Assembly (NCBI GenBank): GCA_963971225.1
Contig: OZ020267.1
Coordinates: 37,603,854-37,667,853, forward strand
Direction of reading: 5' to 3'
Source of the DNA: Melieria omissa
Taxonomy: Eukaryota > Arthropoda > Insecta > Diptera > Ulidiidae
Length of the DNA: 64,000 nucleotides
The notes beneath the pieces were generated by a model that worked only from the letters and a program-made list of their open reading frames with translations, had not been told where the DNA came from and searched no databases. Both the position numbers and the translations under genes were made by a program. Shown piece after piece: positions 43,640 to 54,900 of the stretch; within the stretch, counting starts at the first letter, position 1, and each line of letters starts with the position of its first letter.

Positions 43640-43905
43640 TTCTATATTGAAGCCGGCTTCTAGGTTTGGTTCGAATCCTAGCTCGGACTGGTGAAAAACT
43701 CGTCTACTACTATCGCTATCCACATGAAGAAGATGAGAATTCGAGAATCGCACAAATGCGCTCTTGGTAGGCAATGGCACACCTCCAAGTGTGAAAGGAA
43801 AATTGCCAAAAAAACCGCAGTTCGGATTCGGCGTTAAACTGTAGGTCCCCTACCCCGCCCTTTCCCCATCCATGAGTATAGTACAATGGTCCGAAATGAT
43901 CTGAT
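43640..43905 (+). repeat. tRNA-derived SINE, copy 1
   Basis: A consensus pol III B box, GGTTCGAATCC, lies at 43,668-43,678. The body that follows (AGGCAATGGCACACCTCCAA, AAATTGCC, CGGCGTTAAACTGTAGGTCC) aligns with the minus-strand SINE at 47,924-48,262. The A box region is degraded. The 3' end runs into GTACAATGG and then the (CACAT)n array, so the pentamer array may have grown from, or beside, the SINE tail. Confidence 0.7.
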
Positions 43906-43940
43906 TGCTACGGAAGGCTTGTAACCTTCCTGCCCACGCT

Positions 43941-44264
43941 CACATCACATCACATCACATCACATCACATCACATCACATCACATCACATCACATCACAT
44001 CACATCACATCACATCACATCACATCACATCACATCACATCACATCACATCACATCACATCACATCACATCACATCACATCACATCACATCACATCACAT
44101 CACATCACATCACATCACATCACATCACATCACATCACATCACATCACATCACATCACATCACATCACATCACATCACATCACATCACATCACATCACAT
44201 CACATCACATCACATCACATCACATCACATCACATCACATCACATCACATCACATCACATCACA
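43941..44264. repeat. Perfect (CACAT)n array, about 65 units
   Basis: About 324 bp are CACAT repeated with no interruption that I can find. The 5-base unit keeps all three frames open, giving an artefactual 140-residue His/Ile/Thr/Ser frame. Its left flank CCTTCCTGCCCAC matches that of the degenerate array at 6.74 kb. The purity implies active expansion or recent growth, and assembly length errors are possible. Confidence 0.95.
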
Positions 44265-44339
44265 AGTAGCAATAAACGGGCGAGGGGTTCCGTCCACCAC
44301 GTGTCTCCGGTGAGAGAACCAACTTGATGACCACCAAAA

Positions 44340-44575
44340 ATCCCATTGAGTACGTCACTGTCCAACAGCTACGCTGGCTTGGACATGTCTACTGTTTAGA
44401 CGATGAAGTTCAGGCAAAAAAGTACGAGGTAGATGGCGAAAAGAGAGACCTGTCTCAGGTGAAAGAACCAACTTGAGGACGTCTTATCATCTCTTAGTGT
44501 GGCCAACTGGAAAAGATGCGTTTAAAGCAGATGCGCCTGGAGTGAACTTTTGCGGCAGACAGTAACCCAGTAACG
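44340..44575 (+). pseudogene. LINE fragment: extreme C-terminus of a reverse-transcriptase ORF
   Basis: The text reads VQQLRWLGHVYCLDDEVQAK, then a stop, SLSVANWKRC and CAWSELLRQ. This is the LRWLGHV...NWR..A..R..WR tail found at the end of many insect LINE polyproteins that lack RNase H. It is interrupted by one stop and is only about 75 codons long. No upstream polymerase blocks were found. It is unrelated to the RNase H-bearing fragments nearby. Confidence 0.65.
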
Positions 44576-44749
44576 GGTTGTAACTGCCAGTTAAGTATGT
44601 ATGGAATGGATATGAGGAGAGCTGAGAAAGTGAACCCTAGAGGGTCCAATTTTTGAAACACTCAGGCTCATTCTGCTTAAGATTCGTGAGAAAAAGGGTA
44701 GAGAGTAGAGTGAGGTGGGGTTATAGTGAGAATGAATGAAGGGAAGAGA

Positions 44750-45417
44750 TAGGGACTACAAGTCTTCCTGCACGAATTTCATGGAGTGTTTAATGAATAT
44801 CAGGTGATTGTGCAGGGTAAGAGGATGGACCTCGTTCATCCTCATGACATGGGAATCCAAAATGCGTAATTTCGTTCTAGCGAAGGTGAGACAAAATTTG
44901 CAAGTTGGATCACCGATGATGCCCATTGTGGTCAAATATGTTGGTCCCATAGATTCCGTCCTGTGATTAGTCCGACGATCTGGCAAAGATCTTTGCTTCT
45001 CTAAATTGATAAGGTATAAGGAAAACCCCCAAATTCTCCTAAATTCCCCTAAATTCTCCTAAATTCAAAAGGAATAGGGCCTGCTCGGACCTAACACAAA
45101 AAACTTGACAGTACTACAGCTTCCCAAACTAGACCAACGCTGCCTGTGTAAGCTGTTTACATGGGATTTGACCCAGTCCAGGGTGCCTGCTAGAATGGGA
45201 TCTATCGCATAGTTAGCCAATTTATCGGCAGTTTTGTTACCTTGAACTGCACAGTGTCCAGAAACCCAGATAATTTATAGCTTATTATGTTGCGCAATCG
45301 ATCTAAGCTTCGTCTTACATTCTTGGCCAATGTAGTCAAGTAAATATGTATTGGACCGATGAAGTTGGCCAATAGGTCATCGACGATCCGTGCGGTTCTA
45401 CAAGAACTATCCTTACT
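44750..45417 (-). pseudogene. LINE fragment with RNase H end and zinc-knuckle tail (minus strand)
   Basis: From right to left on the minus strand, WVSGHCAVQGNKTADKLANY (about 45,210-45,275) is the last RNase H block, with His and Asp kept. It is followed by IDPILAGTLDWVKSHVNSL. After about 100 bp of disrupted text comes MGPTYLTTMGIIGDPTCKFC, then ARTKLRILDSHV and NEVHPLTLHNHL, the post-RNase H tail. A frameshift and a missing half of the knuckle show it is dead. The earlier RNase H blocks with Asp and Glu are missing or unreadable. Confidence 0.7.
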
Positions 45418-45972
45418 ACATTTTCTTTATATATATTTTTTCTTTCCTTTGCTATTTTTTACGAGCTTTATTGCATAAAACAGGCCACACATGAGTGATA
45501 ACTACACTTCATCCTCGATGATATTTATCTCTGATCTTTTTAAGTCTTTAGGAAAAAATTTGTATGTGCACAGAATTCTAAACCCATTCTCAATCTTCTA
45601 ATACATTTTCTTTATTATTTTTTTTCTTTCTTTTCTTTGCTACTTTTTACAAACTCATTGCATAAAACAGGCCACGTATGAGTGATACACTTCATCTTCG
45701 ATGATATTTCTCTCTGATCTTTTAAAGGATTTAGGAAAATTTTTAATGCATTTTTAGTGCAAAGAATCTATTATCTTTTTCAATCTTCCACCAAATTTTC
45801 TATATTATTACTTTTCTTTCTTTTCTTTGCTATTTTTTACAACCTTATTACATAAAGCAGGCCACACACGACTGATACACTTCAGCATCGATCACATTTC
45901 TCTATGATCTTTTTAAATCTTTAGGACAATTTTGAATGTACATTCATTCCAACCTCATTTTCAATCTTCCAC
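45418..45972. repeat. Three tandem copies of a 180-bp unit
   Basis: Starts lie near 45,418, 45,603 and 45,790. Each unit has TTTGCTATTTTTTAC, TTGCATAAAACAGGCCACAC, GATACACTTCATC, TGATCTTTTTAA and CATTTTCAATCTTC in order. The copies are about 80-85 percent alike by eye. No coding content is seen. The array begins at the outer edge of the LINE relic. Confidence 0.9.
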
Positions 45973-47404
45973 TTTCACTCCTGCAGTAGTTTTTCAAGAG
46001 TTAAATACCGTTGGAATAGCAAAACACGATTCATTAGTTCAGCAAACAGAAAAAAGCAACGCCTTTGTAGCAAGAATCCTCTGCATTTTCTGCGCCTGTA
46101 AATGCAACTCGCCACAGTCAGAGCACAACTGTCCGCCTGCAACAACAACTTGCCCTGCCCTGCCGCCAATTTACTCAACGCTGTCCGCCCCAAGTGCGAG
46201 CCACGGGCACAAGTGACTGGTTGCGGGCGCGGCGAACAAATTGCGAAAGTTTTTTAATTGTTTGGCTACACAAAATGGATTCGAAACAAAATGAAAAAAA
46301 AAATTAACCAACTACTGCAGGGAAATGAAATGCACCAACAACATGGCCGCAATCTGTGCACGAAAATCTTCTCGGAGCAAAAAATAGAAATAGCAGTTTT
46401 TGTTTTTTTTTTCAAATACTCTTTGCCTGTCGGTGGCGCTGTGGGCCGCACGGAAGTGGCAAACGGATGTAGAAATTAGCTCGAAATGGGCAGAAATTAG
46501 CAAAGGACAGCGGAAAGTAGCAAATATTATTAATGTAATATGCTGGCAGCAACGAGTAGTAGCGAGTGCCGCGAAAAGTGTGCGGACGACACACAGCTTC
46601 CGACCGCAACTGGAGGACAAGCAACCGCGACAATGGCAGCGGCGCACTTCCGGCCGTTATGGCAGCGCGCAATTTTGAAAAGTTTGTGGCTACGAGTTGA
46701 CCGAAATAAGCCGTTATTTTGCAGTGCACCCAACAATATGTGCGAAATGAGCCACAACAAAAATGTGGCTGCAAATAGAATGAAAATATTGCAACAACAC
46801 CGGCGGCAGGGCACAAATTGTGGCAAAGCATTTGTGGCAAGTTTATGCGCGAACTGCTGTTCCACCTACAGCAGCTGTTGTTGTTAGTATTATTTTTTGT
46901 TATTGTTGTTGCTGCTGCTTTAGTTTGTCGGTTTGCCATTGCACTGCGCGCCGCTTTGCCTGATTAACGTTTCAACTCATTAAGATAACGGCATTTCCGT
47001 GCAACTGTTTCGTTTTGTCGTTTTTTTCCATTGCTGCTGTTGTTGTTGTTATTGTTGGTGGGCTGCTGCCAAAACTTTTCCACTTCGCTGGCAGCATGCG
47101 CCGTCCAGGTCAAAAGTCAGCAAAATGTTGGCACAAGTTTTGCACAACTTTGAATTTTATATAAAATAAAATATTTGCCAGCGACTTGGCTGAGCAGTAA
47201 TTGTGCTGTTTATTGCTGTTGTTGTTGTAGCAATATACATGTTGTTGTCGAAAATATTGCAATATGATTCTTAATACTTGGGCACCCTACAGATGTTGCG
47301 GCATAAATATGCATTTGCTTTGATTTTTTCTGAATATTTTGAGTTTTATTTTGATTCAATAAGAAATCGGACTCATGGCTGTACACAATAAATGGTCCAC
47401 TGTC
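45973..47404. other. Single-copy-looking island, no gene recognised
   Basis: GC-richer sequence with CAAC/GTTG/GCAGC words, and (GTT/GCT)n at about 46,875-46,920 and 47,030-47,060. Overlapping open frames on both strands (46,312-46,939) are compositional. Confidence 0.5.
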
Positions 47405-47408
47405 TTAA

Positions 47409-48858
47409 CCCTTTGAAGCATACATTTTTCAGATAACTTTTTTTCAATGAAAATAGTCGCCCTGGGGGTTTCCGGGGTCGCTGATCACGAATATGTAATC
47501 AAATTTTTGAAATTCAGCAATCCAATATGGCGGATCCAATATGGCCGACAACATTAGTAAAACTTATTCATATCAATATGGGAATTTGTATATGGGGGTT
47601 TTCGGGGTCCCTGATTACGAATTTGATATCAGATGTTCGAAATTCAAAATGGCGGATCCAATATGGCCGACAGAATTAGTGAAACTTATTCATATAAATA
47701 TGAAAATTAGTATCCGGGGCTTTTTGGAGTCGCTGATTACGAATTTGATATTAGCTATCTAAAATTCAAAATGGCGGATCCAATATAGCGGACAGACGAT
47801 AGCTGCTGCGTCCTTGTTCGTGTCTCCGGGTTTGGTTGAGAGCTGTAGTAATTGTTGTTACCAACTTGAAAAAATGTTCCTTTCTTGAACAACAAAAAAT
47901 ATGGTACCTATACTTTTTAATTTTTTTTTTTTATAATTGATTGGCACGACAGCCCGCTTACGCGAGACTAAGGCCTAGCTTCCCGCAGCCACCCGTGTTG
48001 TGCGTGTGAGTTTTGTACGCGGGTGGAAGGGACCTACAGTTTTATGCCGGTTCCGAACGGCAGGTTGGGAGCTTTTTCATAGGCAATTTTTACTCTTAGA
48101 GGTTTGCCATTTCCAGCTGAGAGGACAGCCACCGAAAGAGAAAACGAGTTTCCCGTTATTTTTTTTTTAGGTGTTACTACATGCAGAATTCGAACTTGCG
48201 TCGCTCTGCATGCGACTCGCTGGACCGCGCACTAAACAACTGAGCCACGGCGGCTGCTTCTATATTGTGTCCGCCATATTCCACCCGCAATTTTGAATTT
48301 CGAAAATCTAATAATAAATTCGGAATCAGCGACTCCGAAAACCTCCGTATACCAATTTTCATATTGATATGAATAAGTTTCACTAATTCTGTCCGCCATA
48401 TTGCATCCGCCATTTTGAATTTCGAAAATCTGATATCTGCATCGTCATCAGCGACCCCAAAAACCCCCTTACACCAATTTTCATACAGATATAAATAAGT
48501 GTAACTAATTAGGTCCGCCATATTGGATCCGCCATTTTGAATTTCGAAAATCTGATTACGAATTTTTAATCAGCGACATTTAAAACCTAATAATAGTAAT
48601 TATCATGATAATCCGTTGAAAACTTTTCCATATAATGAATTTTCTTTGCAAAAAGTGACTATTTTTACTATTTGTTTATTGATATTGACAAATTGATGAA
48701 CAACATTCGATAATAAAGTAAAAATTTTGAACCAAGAACATGTAAATACAGTACATTTCAATGTAGAATCATAAAAGTCGAGTCACAAGAACTTGAAAAC
48801 TGAAAAAAATGGTAGTATTCTAGGTGGTATATACGTCTTACCACCGTGCTGCAAAGGG
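47409..48858. mobile_element. 1.45-kb piggyBac-like MITE with palindromic arms
   Basis: The ends CCCTTTGAAGCA (47,409) and, on the other strand, CCCTTTGCAGCA (ending 48,858) are flanked by TTAA on both sides (47,405-47,408 and 48,859-48,862), the hallmark of piggyBac insertion. Inside, each arm contains tandem units of about 123 bp with AAAATGGCGGATCCAATATGG and TTATTCATAT: about three units on the left (47,515-47,795) and about two inverted units on the right (48,275-48,555). There is no transposase. A SINE occupies the space between the arms. Confidence 0.85.
47924..48262 (-). repeat. tRNA-derived SINE, copy 2 (minus strand), inside the piggyBac-like MITE
   Basis: Read on the minus strand from 48,262, a tRNA-like head has GCCGTGGCTCAGTTG (A box region, about 48,238-48,252) and GTTCGAATTC (B box, 48,186-48,195). 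The body includes GGCAAACCTCTAAGAG, AAATTGCC, GTTCGGAACCGGC and AAACTGTAGGTCCC, and the tail is an A run (T run at 47,919-47,932 on +). It shares its body with the copy at 43,640. The tail and intact boxes suggest a younger insertion than copy 1. Confidence 0.85.
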
Positions 48859-48862
48859 TTAA

Positions 48863-49392
48863 ATCGTTTGATCTCATATTTCGTCTATGGATGGTTCCAT
48901 GTGGTCTATGCCAAACTCTTACTTTACTTGTACGATTTGAATATAATTTTCATGATGCGGTGATTGGGTATCCAGACGATTCTTCCACTCATAACTACCT
49001 CTAATTTCTTGCTAAGCATTGGCAGTGACATCTGTAGGTGTAATTTTTGCATTTTATTTCACCTTAACCTCACTTTACACTTTTACGTCTCTGTGAGAGT
49101 GACAAAAAATAGGTTAGGTTAGGTAAGATGGCTAGCCGCGTGGACCATGCATGGACCCTGTTGAGACCCCCAATTTGGGCTCTTTTGTGTTGCGTGTCAA
49201 TGTAAAAATGATCGGTGAGAATGTGGATGTTCCTAGCAAAATTTAGTTGCGACTTAATTGTGCTTGGGGACCCCACCTAATCAGAGAGTAAGACGAAGCC
49301 TTGAAGGATTCAAGGATCAAGGTCTGGCTGACACCAGTTTCTTTCCATTTCCTGCATTCACTTGACTCGGTGATGCCTAAAATATTCCTAAC
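48863..49392. other. No gene recognised
   Basis: Mixed sequence. A short (TTAGG)n-type run at 49,111-49,125 is the only repeat noted. Confidence 0.45.
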
Positions 49393-49510
49393 GTCAGAGA
49401 GAAAAACTAAAAACGCAGTTTTGCTACATTTGGCCCCTAGTTTCACGAGTATGTCGATTCCTTCATGTGTTCTGGAATTTTTGGATTTTTATCGCACGGT
49501 GTTATAGTAA
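49393..49510 (+). repeat. Dispersed repeat family B, partial copy 4
   Basis: Only the right part of family B is present: AACGCAGTTTTGCTAC, CCCCTAGTTTCACGAG and TATCGCACGGTGTTATA align with the last 120 bp of copy 1. It is a diverged fragment. Confidence 0.65.
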
Positions 49511-50499
49511 ATTTTAAGCTAGTGACTGAAATACTAATATATTTTGTAATTTCTGTTCAAAGCAGACAACAAATGTAAAAGCAATGCAATTAAAAACATA
49601 ATTTTGAAGCAATCAACTTTGGTCTTGTCGCCTACGAAACGAAAATATTTCTAAGGTTGGCAACAGCCACAACTGTGGTCGTTGGTCGTGTAGTTGTCAA
49701 AATGATTGTCTCTATCCGAACGTTGGGATTCTATATTTTGACAGATGCGGTTATATCCCTGTCGTTGTCAATGTGTTCGGGGCTTTAGGCTGCAACACTC
49801 AACGGCACGTCTCGAACTATTCGTAGTAAAATTTTACAAAAGCGACAACTTTTTGTATCGGATTGGGCTCAGACTCAGACATAGCTTTCAAATCCATCCT
49901 GTCCGGGAAAAATGAAAGGATTGTTACTCCGGTTCGCTTCACCTTCAGTGAGCTTCATACATTCTCTCGACTGTATAAATGTTCAGAAATATATGTATAA
50001 AGATATACGATTTATTGACTCCGTGTCAGTCTACACGTTTCTCTCAAATCAAATTTACTGCCCAAATTGCACTAACAGAACGTTGAAAATGTTTATTTGA
50101 AAACGTTTTTTGGTTTGACGTGAGCAAACGCAGCACAGAAAGTGCGGAAAGCTTTCTAATGTCTAAATCTTGATTCAATATGTGACAGACACATTATCTC
50201 TCTTTCTTTAATTCGATGGTTTGGTTCAACATTTGGTGTACTTGAACGATATCATTGTCAGTGGTTCTTGGACGTCCCGATTGTTCATTGAGACAAGCTG
50301 GTACGGCCAAGTTTCAATTCAGCTGCCCAAACTTTCATTGTGGTAAATGATGGTGCAGAGACCCTGTACCCTTCGGCCAGTTTGTCTGTAATTTGTGTAG
50401 ACGTATTGTTTTCAAAAATAAATTTGAAATGAATGCTGAATTTTTTTTGTTTTTATAAAAACACTCATATCGACTAACTAAAATCACTGTCAAACAACA
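49511..50499. other. No gene recognised
   Basis: Mixed sequence without repeats or coding signals that I can support. Confidence 0.45.
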
Positions 50500-51235
50500 A
50501 CTTCGTATCCAAAATGGCTGAAATTTTGGTGAGAACCTTTCAAAAGAGCCACCAAAAGAATGCCTGAGTTGAAGTTGGAAACTTTTCAGACCACCTTCAT
50601 GGATAGTCCCTGCCAAAAGAGACGTTAAAGGATTACTTAAGTTGATGTCGGAAACTTTTCAGACAACTATCGTTGCTGAGTACCTTTCAAAAACGTGCAA
50701 AAATAATCCTTTTTGTTTATATTGGAAACTTCTGAGACAACTCTCGTTGGTGAGAACCTTTCAAAAGAGGCGCAAAAAGATTATCTTTTTTAATGTTGGC
50801 AATTTTTTAGACAACTCACGTTGGTGAGTACCTGTAAAAAGATGCACACAAAATTTCTTAATTTGGAAACTTTTCAGACAACTTCTCTTGGTGAGTAGCT
50901 TTCAAAAAGGCAGAAAAACAATCCCGTTTTTCGATGTCGGAAACTTTTTAGACAGCTGCCGTTGGTGAGAACCTTTCAAATGATGCGTAATACGATTTCT
51001 TGAGTTGGAATCTTTTTAGACAAATCTCGGTGGTGAGTACCTTTCAAAAAAGGCCCCTTTTTCGATGTCGGAAACTTTTTAGACAACTTTCGTTGGTGAG
51101 AATCTTTCAAAAGAGGCACACAAAGACTTCTTAAGTTGATTGTCGTTTGAAACTTTTTAGACAACCCTTGTTGGTGAGAACATAAGGATTGAATTGGTGG
51201 ATGTTGGAAACTTTTCAGACAACACTCGGTCTCTC
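50500..51235. repeat. Minisatellite, irregular 60-85 bp units
   Basis: About ten units share GGAAACTTTTCAGACAACT followed by CGTTGGTGAGAACCTTTCAA and a variable linker (AAAAGAGGCGCAAAAAGA or similar). Successive ACAACT/ACAGCT cores fall near 50,663, 50,738, 50,809, 50,877, 50,952, 51,018, 51,080, 51,160 and 51,218. The variable spacing comes from linker indels. Confidence 0.88.
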
Positions 51236-53379
51236 TCCCTCGTCTCGGTCTCTTCCTTTGCTTCTTTGATCGGGTTTCCGAGCAATGTCCAACCCCGCAC
51301 CAAGTCTTTTATAGTCAATAAGTACTCAATATTTCTGTCAGTACTCTTTCCTTGTCAGTCATCCACCTAAAACATTTCTGCTTTGTGTGTGCGTGTTCCA
51401 TTGTTTTTGTAGCGCTTTCTTTGGACGACACTGACTGGCCGCGGAATTTCGCTCAAGTTTGGCATTTTAATGGCTTTTGTAGTGTTTTCGATTTCGACTG
51501 GAATTTGTAATTATGACGTCAAGTGAAAAACTTTGTCGTCGCTCACTTTGTGCCGCATACTTAATGGATAATCGCCGTTGCCATGCTTGCGACTTTGGAA
51601 GCGATGCGGGCAACCACTGGTGGCCGTGATTGTTGTTGCTGCTGTCATTGTCGTTGTCGTTGTCACTTTTGCGGTGCCATAATGAAATTAAATATGAAAT
51701 TACATTTCGAAATTTGTTGCCTAATTTGAAAAATTTAAATTGCGTGCGTCAGTTTGCGCCTTTCGGCAAATTTAATCTTTTGGTTACTGGCTGCGTGCGG
51801 CAATAAAATTCAATTTCGGTTCATTCATTGCGACTCGCACCGCACCGCACTGACAGAATTAAATTTACGTGTATTTCGGTGAGTTCGCCTAAATCGAGCC
51901 TTTTGCTCAGCGGCTGAACTGGGCGAATTTGTGTTTGTGTTTGCTGTGCAGTGGCGGCGAGTAAATTCTGCCATTGGCAGCATATCCGTTTAAATATTGG
52001 CCATTCATCATGAAGTGCGCTTAATTAGGCACTGTTTGCGCTGCTAATTGGCCGCGGCCGCCGAGGTGGGCCGACCCGCTGCAGCTGATGCAGGCGCGTG
52101 CCGCTGCCCAGTTGCCGCTGTTGCAAAATTGTTGCCAGGGCAAAGTTGCGGTAATTGCTTTTGCAGCAAAATACTTTCGTAATAGTTGGGCGCAGCGCCA
52201 CATTTTGTGCGATTTTTTCTGCCAGTCCGGTTGCGTGAGTTGTGTGTGTGTGTGTAGTTGGCTGCGCAATGGACAGCAGCGCGCAAGAAATATTCCCGCC
52301 AGATTTGTTTGTTTGCATTGGCCGCACTTGCAGCCAATGCAGCCAATGTACGATTGAGGCTCGCGTGGAAAGTGATTGCGGCTTCATTTGTGTGGCGCTC
52401 GGGGCCCATTATGTGATTAGACTAGTAAAAGAAAAATTGCTTACGATTGAACTGCACACATGAATGTTGATTTCTCATGTCAATATTGATGCCCATTACT
52501 TTTGTAAATATGTGCGAGACGGGTGTGAATTGAAATCAATTTCAAGTACAACTCTGTTACAATTTTTCAAAAGGGGGAAAATTATATTAAAGCAAACAAT
52601 TTGAAAGTCAATCAAGGGTTGGGTGATTCGGAGGATGTAATAAAATGGATGCCATTAGGGTTGCCAAACTAAGGTGGATCGGGTGAGTGCGATAGTGAAA
52701 GAAAGTTCTGGACTGTTAAGAAAGAATTAAGCTGAGTCTCGGACTCAGTGCCTCAGTGAAGAGAGCATCGACTTTTGGAGCAAGAATATGAAATTCAAAG
52801 GATAAGTGGGTTGACAAGAAAGTAATTTGAGTTTTCACAAATATATAAAGTTCGGTTGATTTGAAAGGACATCTGTCGACATTATTTCTTTTTGTTCGAT
52901 CGACGCTCAGGTTGGTTTCAGCCAACATCGAACACCGAATGACAGGGGAATACAATATAGCGCATCTTTTGTGACTTGTAGAAAATAAGTGGAACGTAGA
53001 CCTGAACTTGCATCATCAGACTACCAGTTTTTCCGTAGTCAAAGTACAAACCTGTTTGAATGGTAAAACTTAACCCATTGATGATGAACTCAAATGGGAC
53101 TTGATTCATTGACAAGGACTCAGAAGTTCTAATTGCCAGGAAGATGGCAAAATGTCATGGCAAAAAATAAAATAATAAAATAGTAATAATAATATATAAA
53201 AAATATGCGGATTTATTTCACACCTCAGAACCACATTTTTTTGTTTACCGAATAATAATAATTGTATTCTAAGTATTTAGATATTTCTACACTAAAGACA
53301 GAAAATATGCGCCAAAACTCCAATGAATTATAGTTCGATCGTTATATATGTTTGTGTATTTCACACTACAACACCGAAT
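51236..53379. other. Single-copy-looking island, no gene recognised
   Basis: From 51,380 to 52,450 the sequence is GC-richer with GTT/GCAGC words and a GT run near 52,239-52,256. Overlapping open frames on both strands are compositional. From 52,450 to 53,380 it is AT-rich and plain. Confidence 0.5.
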
Positions 53380-54900
53380 TTACTTTTTGTCAACCTAATA
53401 GTTGATTAAAGTGAGTGTTTTCATTATTCCAAACGAAATTATTCTAGCACAGTACGAAACAAAGAAATTACTTTCATGACAACCCAATAGTTGATTAAAG
53501 TAATTCTTTTTAGCAATCAACAGAAATAATTCTTGCAGAGAACAAAGCAAATAAATTACTTGCCTGACAACCTAATAGTTGATTACAGTGAGTGTTTTCA
53601 GTAGTCAACACAAAATGATCCTTTCAGAGCACAAAGCAAAGAAATTACTTGCATGGCAACCTAATCTTTAATTAAAGTAGTTATTTCTACTTTCATGTCA
53701 ACCCAATAGTTGATTAAAGTGAGTGCTTTCAGTAGTCAACACAAAAGATTTCTTACAGAGAACAATGCAAAGATATTACTTTCATGACAACCCAATAGTT
53801 GATTAAATTCATTTTAGCAATGAATAGAAAGAATTCTTGCACAGTACAAAGCAAAGACATTATTTTCATGACAACCTAATAGTTGATTCTAGTGAGTCTT
53901 TTCACTAATCGACAAAAAAGGATTCTTTCAGAGTACAAAGCAAAGAAATTATATGAATGTAAACCCAATGTTTGATTAAAATTCATTTTAGCAATGAACA
54001 GAAACGATTCTTGCACAGTACAAAGCAAAGATATTACTTTCATGGCAACCTAATAGTTGATTTAAGTGAGTCTTTTCAGTAGTCAACAAAAAAGGATTCT
54101 TTCAGAGAACAAAGTAAATAAATTACTTTCATGGCAACCTAATAGTTGATTAAAATTCTTGTTACAATCAATAGAAAAAGATTCTCGCATAGTACAAAGC
54201 AAAGAAATTACTTTCATAGCAACCTAATAGTTGAAGTGAGTCTTTATAGTAGTCGACACATAATGATTTTTTCAGAGTACAAATCAAAAGAAGTTGGTTT
54301 TATGTCAACCCAATAGTTACCCAGCAAACCAAACGATATCGAAACCAGATAGAAACGATATCGTTAAAGCGAGAATTTTTCTCGTTTTCGAGTATTGCTA
54401 CAGTGTCTAAAATGATATCGAGAACGAGAAAAATGACACTATCGTAACGATATCGAGAATTTCGAAAATCTCGACATCGTAACGATATTGAAATTTTTCT
54501 TGTTCTCTATAGAATTTTGGATACTATTACGAAAACTTCTTTCTGAAAATTGAAACAAAACGCATATTTTGCAGTATTGTCACATGGTCAGCCAATTATT
54601 CAAATTAAATAACGATTACAATTACACGTAAACTCGGTTTTGAATGCGCGCACGTTCAGGAAATCACAATTTTTCGTTTGATAAAAAAATTTTTCATTTG
54701 ACTTGGAAATATTCAAAATCTTCAAGGAAAACAATTCAAGCATTATCGAGATTATTTCGAGAAACTGTCGCTGAAAATTTATATCGAGAAATTGTTTGCA
54801 GGGTAATTAAATTAATTCTCTCTACTTTCTTGACAACCCAACAGTTGATTAAAGTGAGTATTTGTAGTAATCAACAGAAATGATTCTTGCAATGATTCTT
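53380..54900. repeat. Minisatellite, about 12 units of roughly 90 bp, interrupted by a MITE
   Basis: The unit contains CATGACAACCTAATAGTTGA, TTAAAGTGAGT, TTCAGTAGTCAACA, GATTCTTTCAGAG and ACAAAGCAAAGAAATTACTT. Units start at intervals of about 80-95 bp from 53,390 to 54,310. One more unit follows the inserted element at 54,815-54,900. Some units lack the middle, giving shorter steps. Confidence 0.9.
54318..54801. mobile_element. 484-bp MITE rich in GATATCG motifs, inside the minisatellite
   Basis: The ends ACCCAGCAAAC (54,318) and, on the other strand, ACCCTGCAAAC (ending 54,801) are inverted. The left 170 bp is dense in AACGATATCG, TCGAGAA and their complements, which can fold many ways. 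The sequence interrupts a repeat unit after AATAGTT, and array text resumes about 15 bp past the right end. No coding region and no clean target duplication were found. Confidence 0.7.

Noticed and set aside
43905..44327. 140-codon His/Ile/Thr/Ser frame
   Set aside because: A five-base repeat without stop words keeps every frame open, so this is not a gene.
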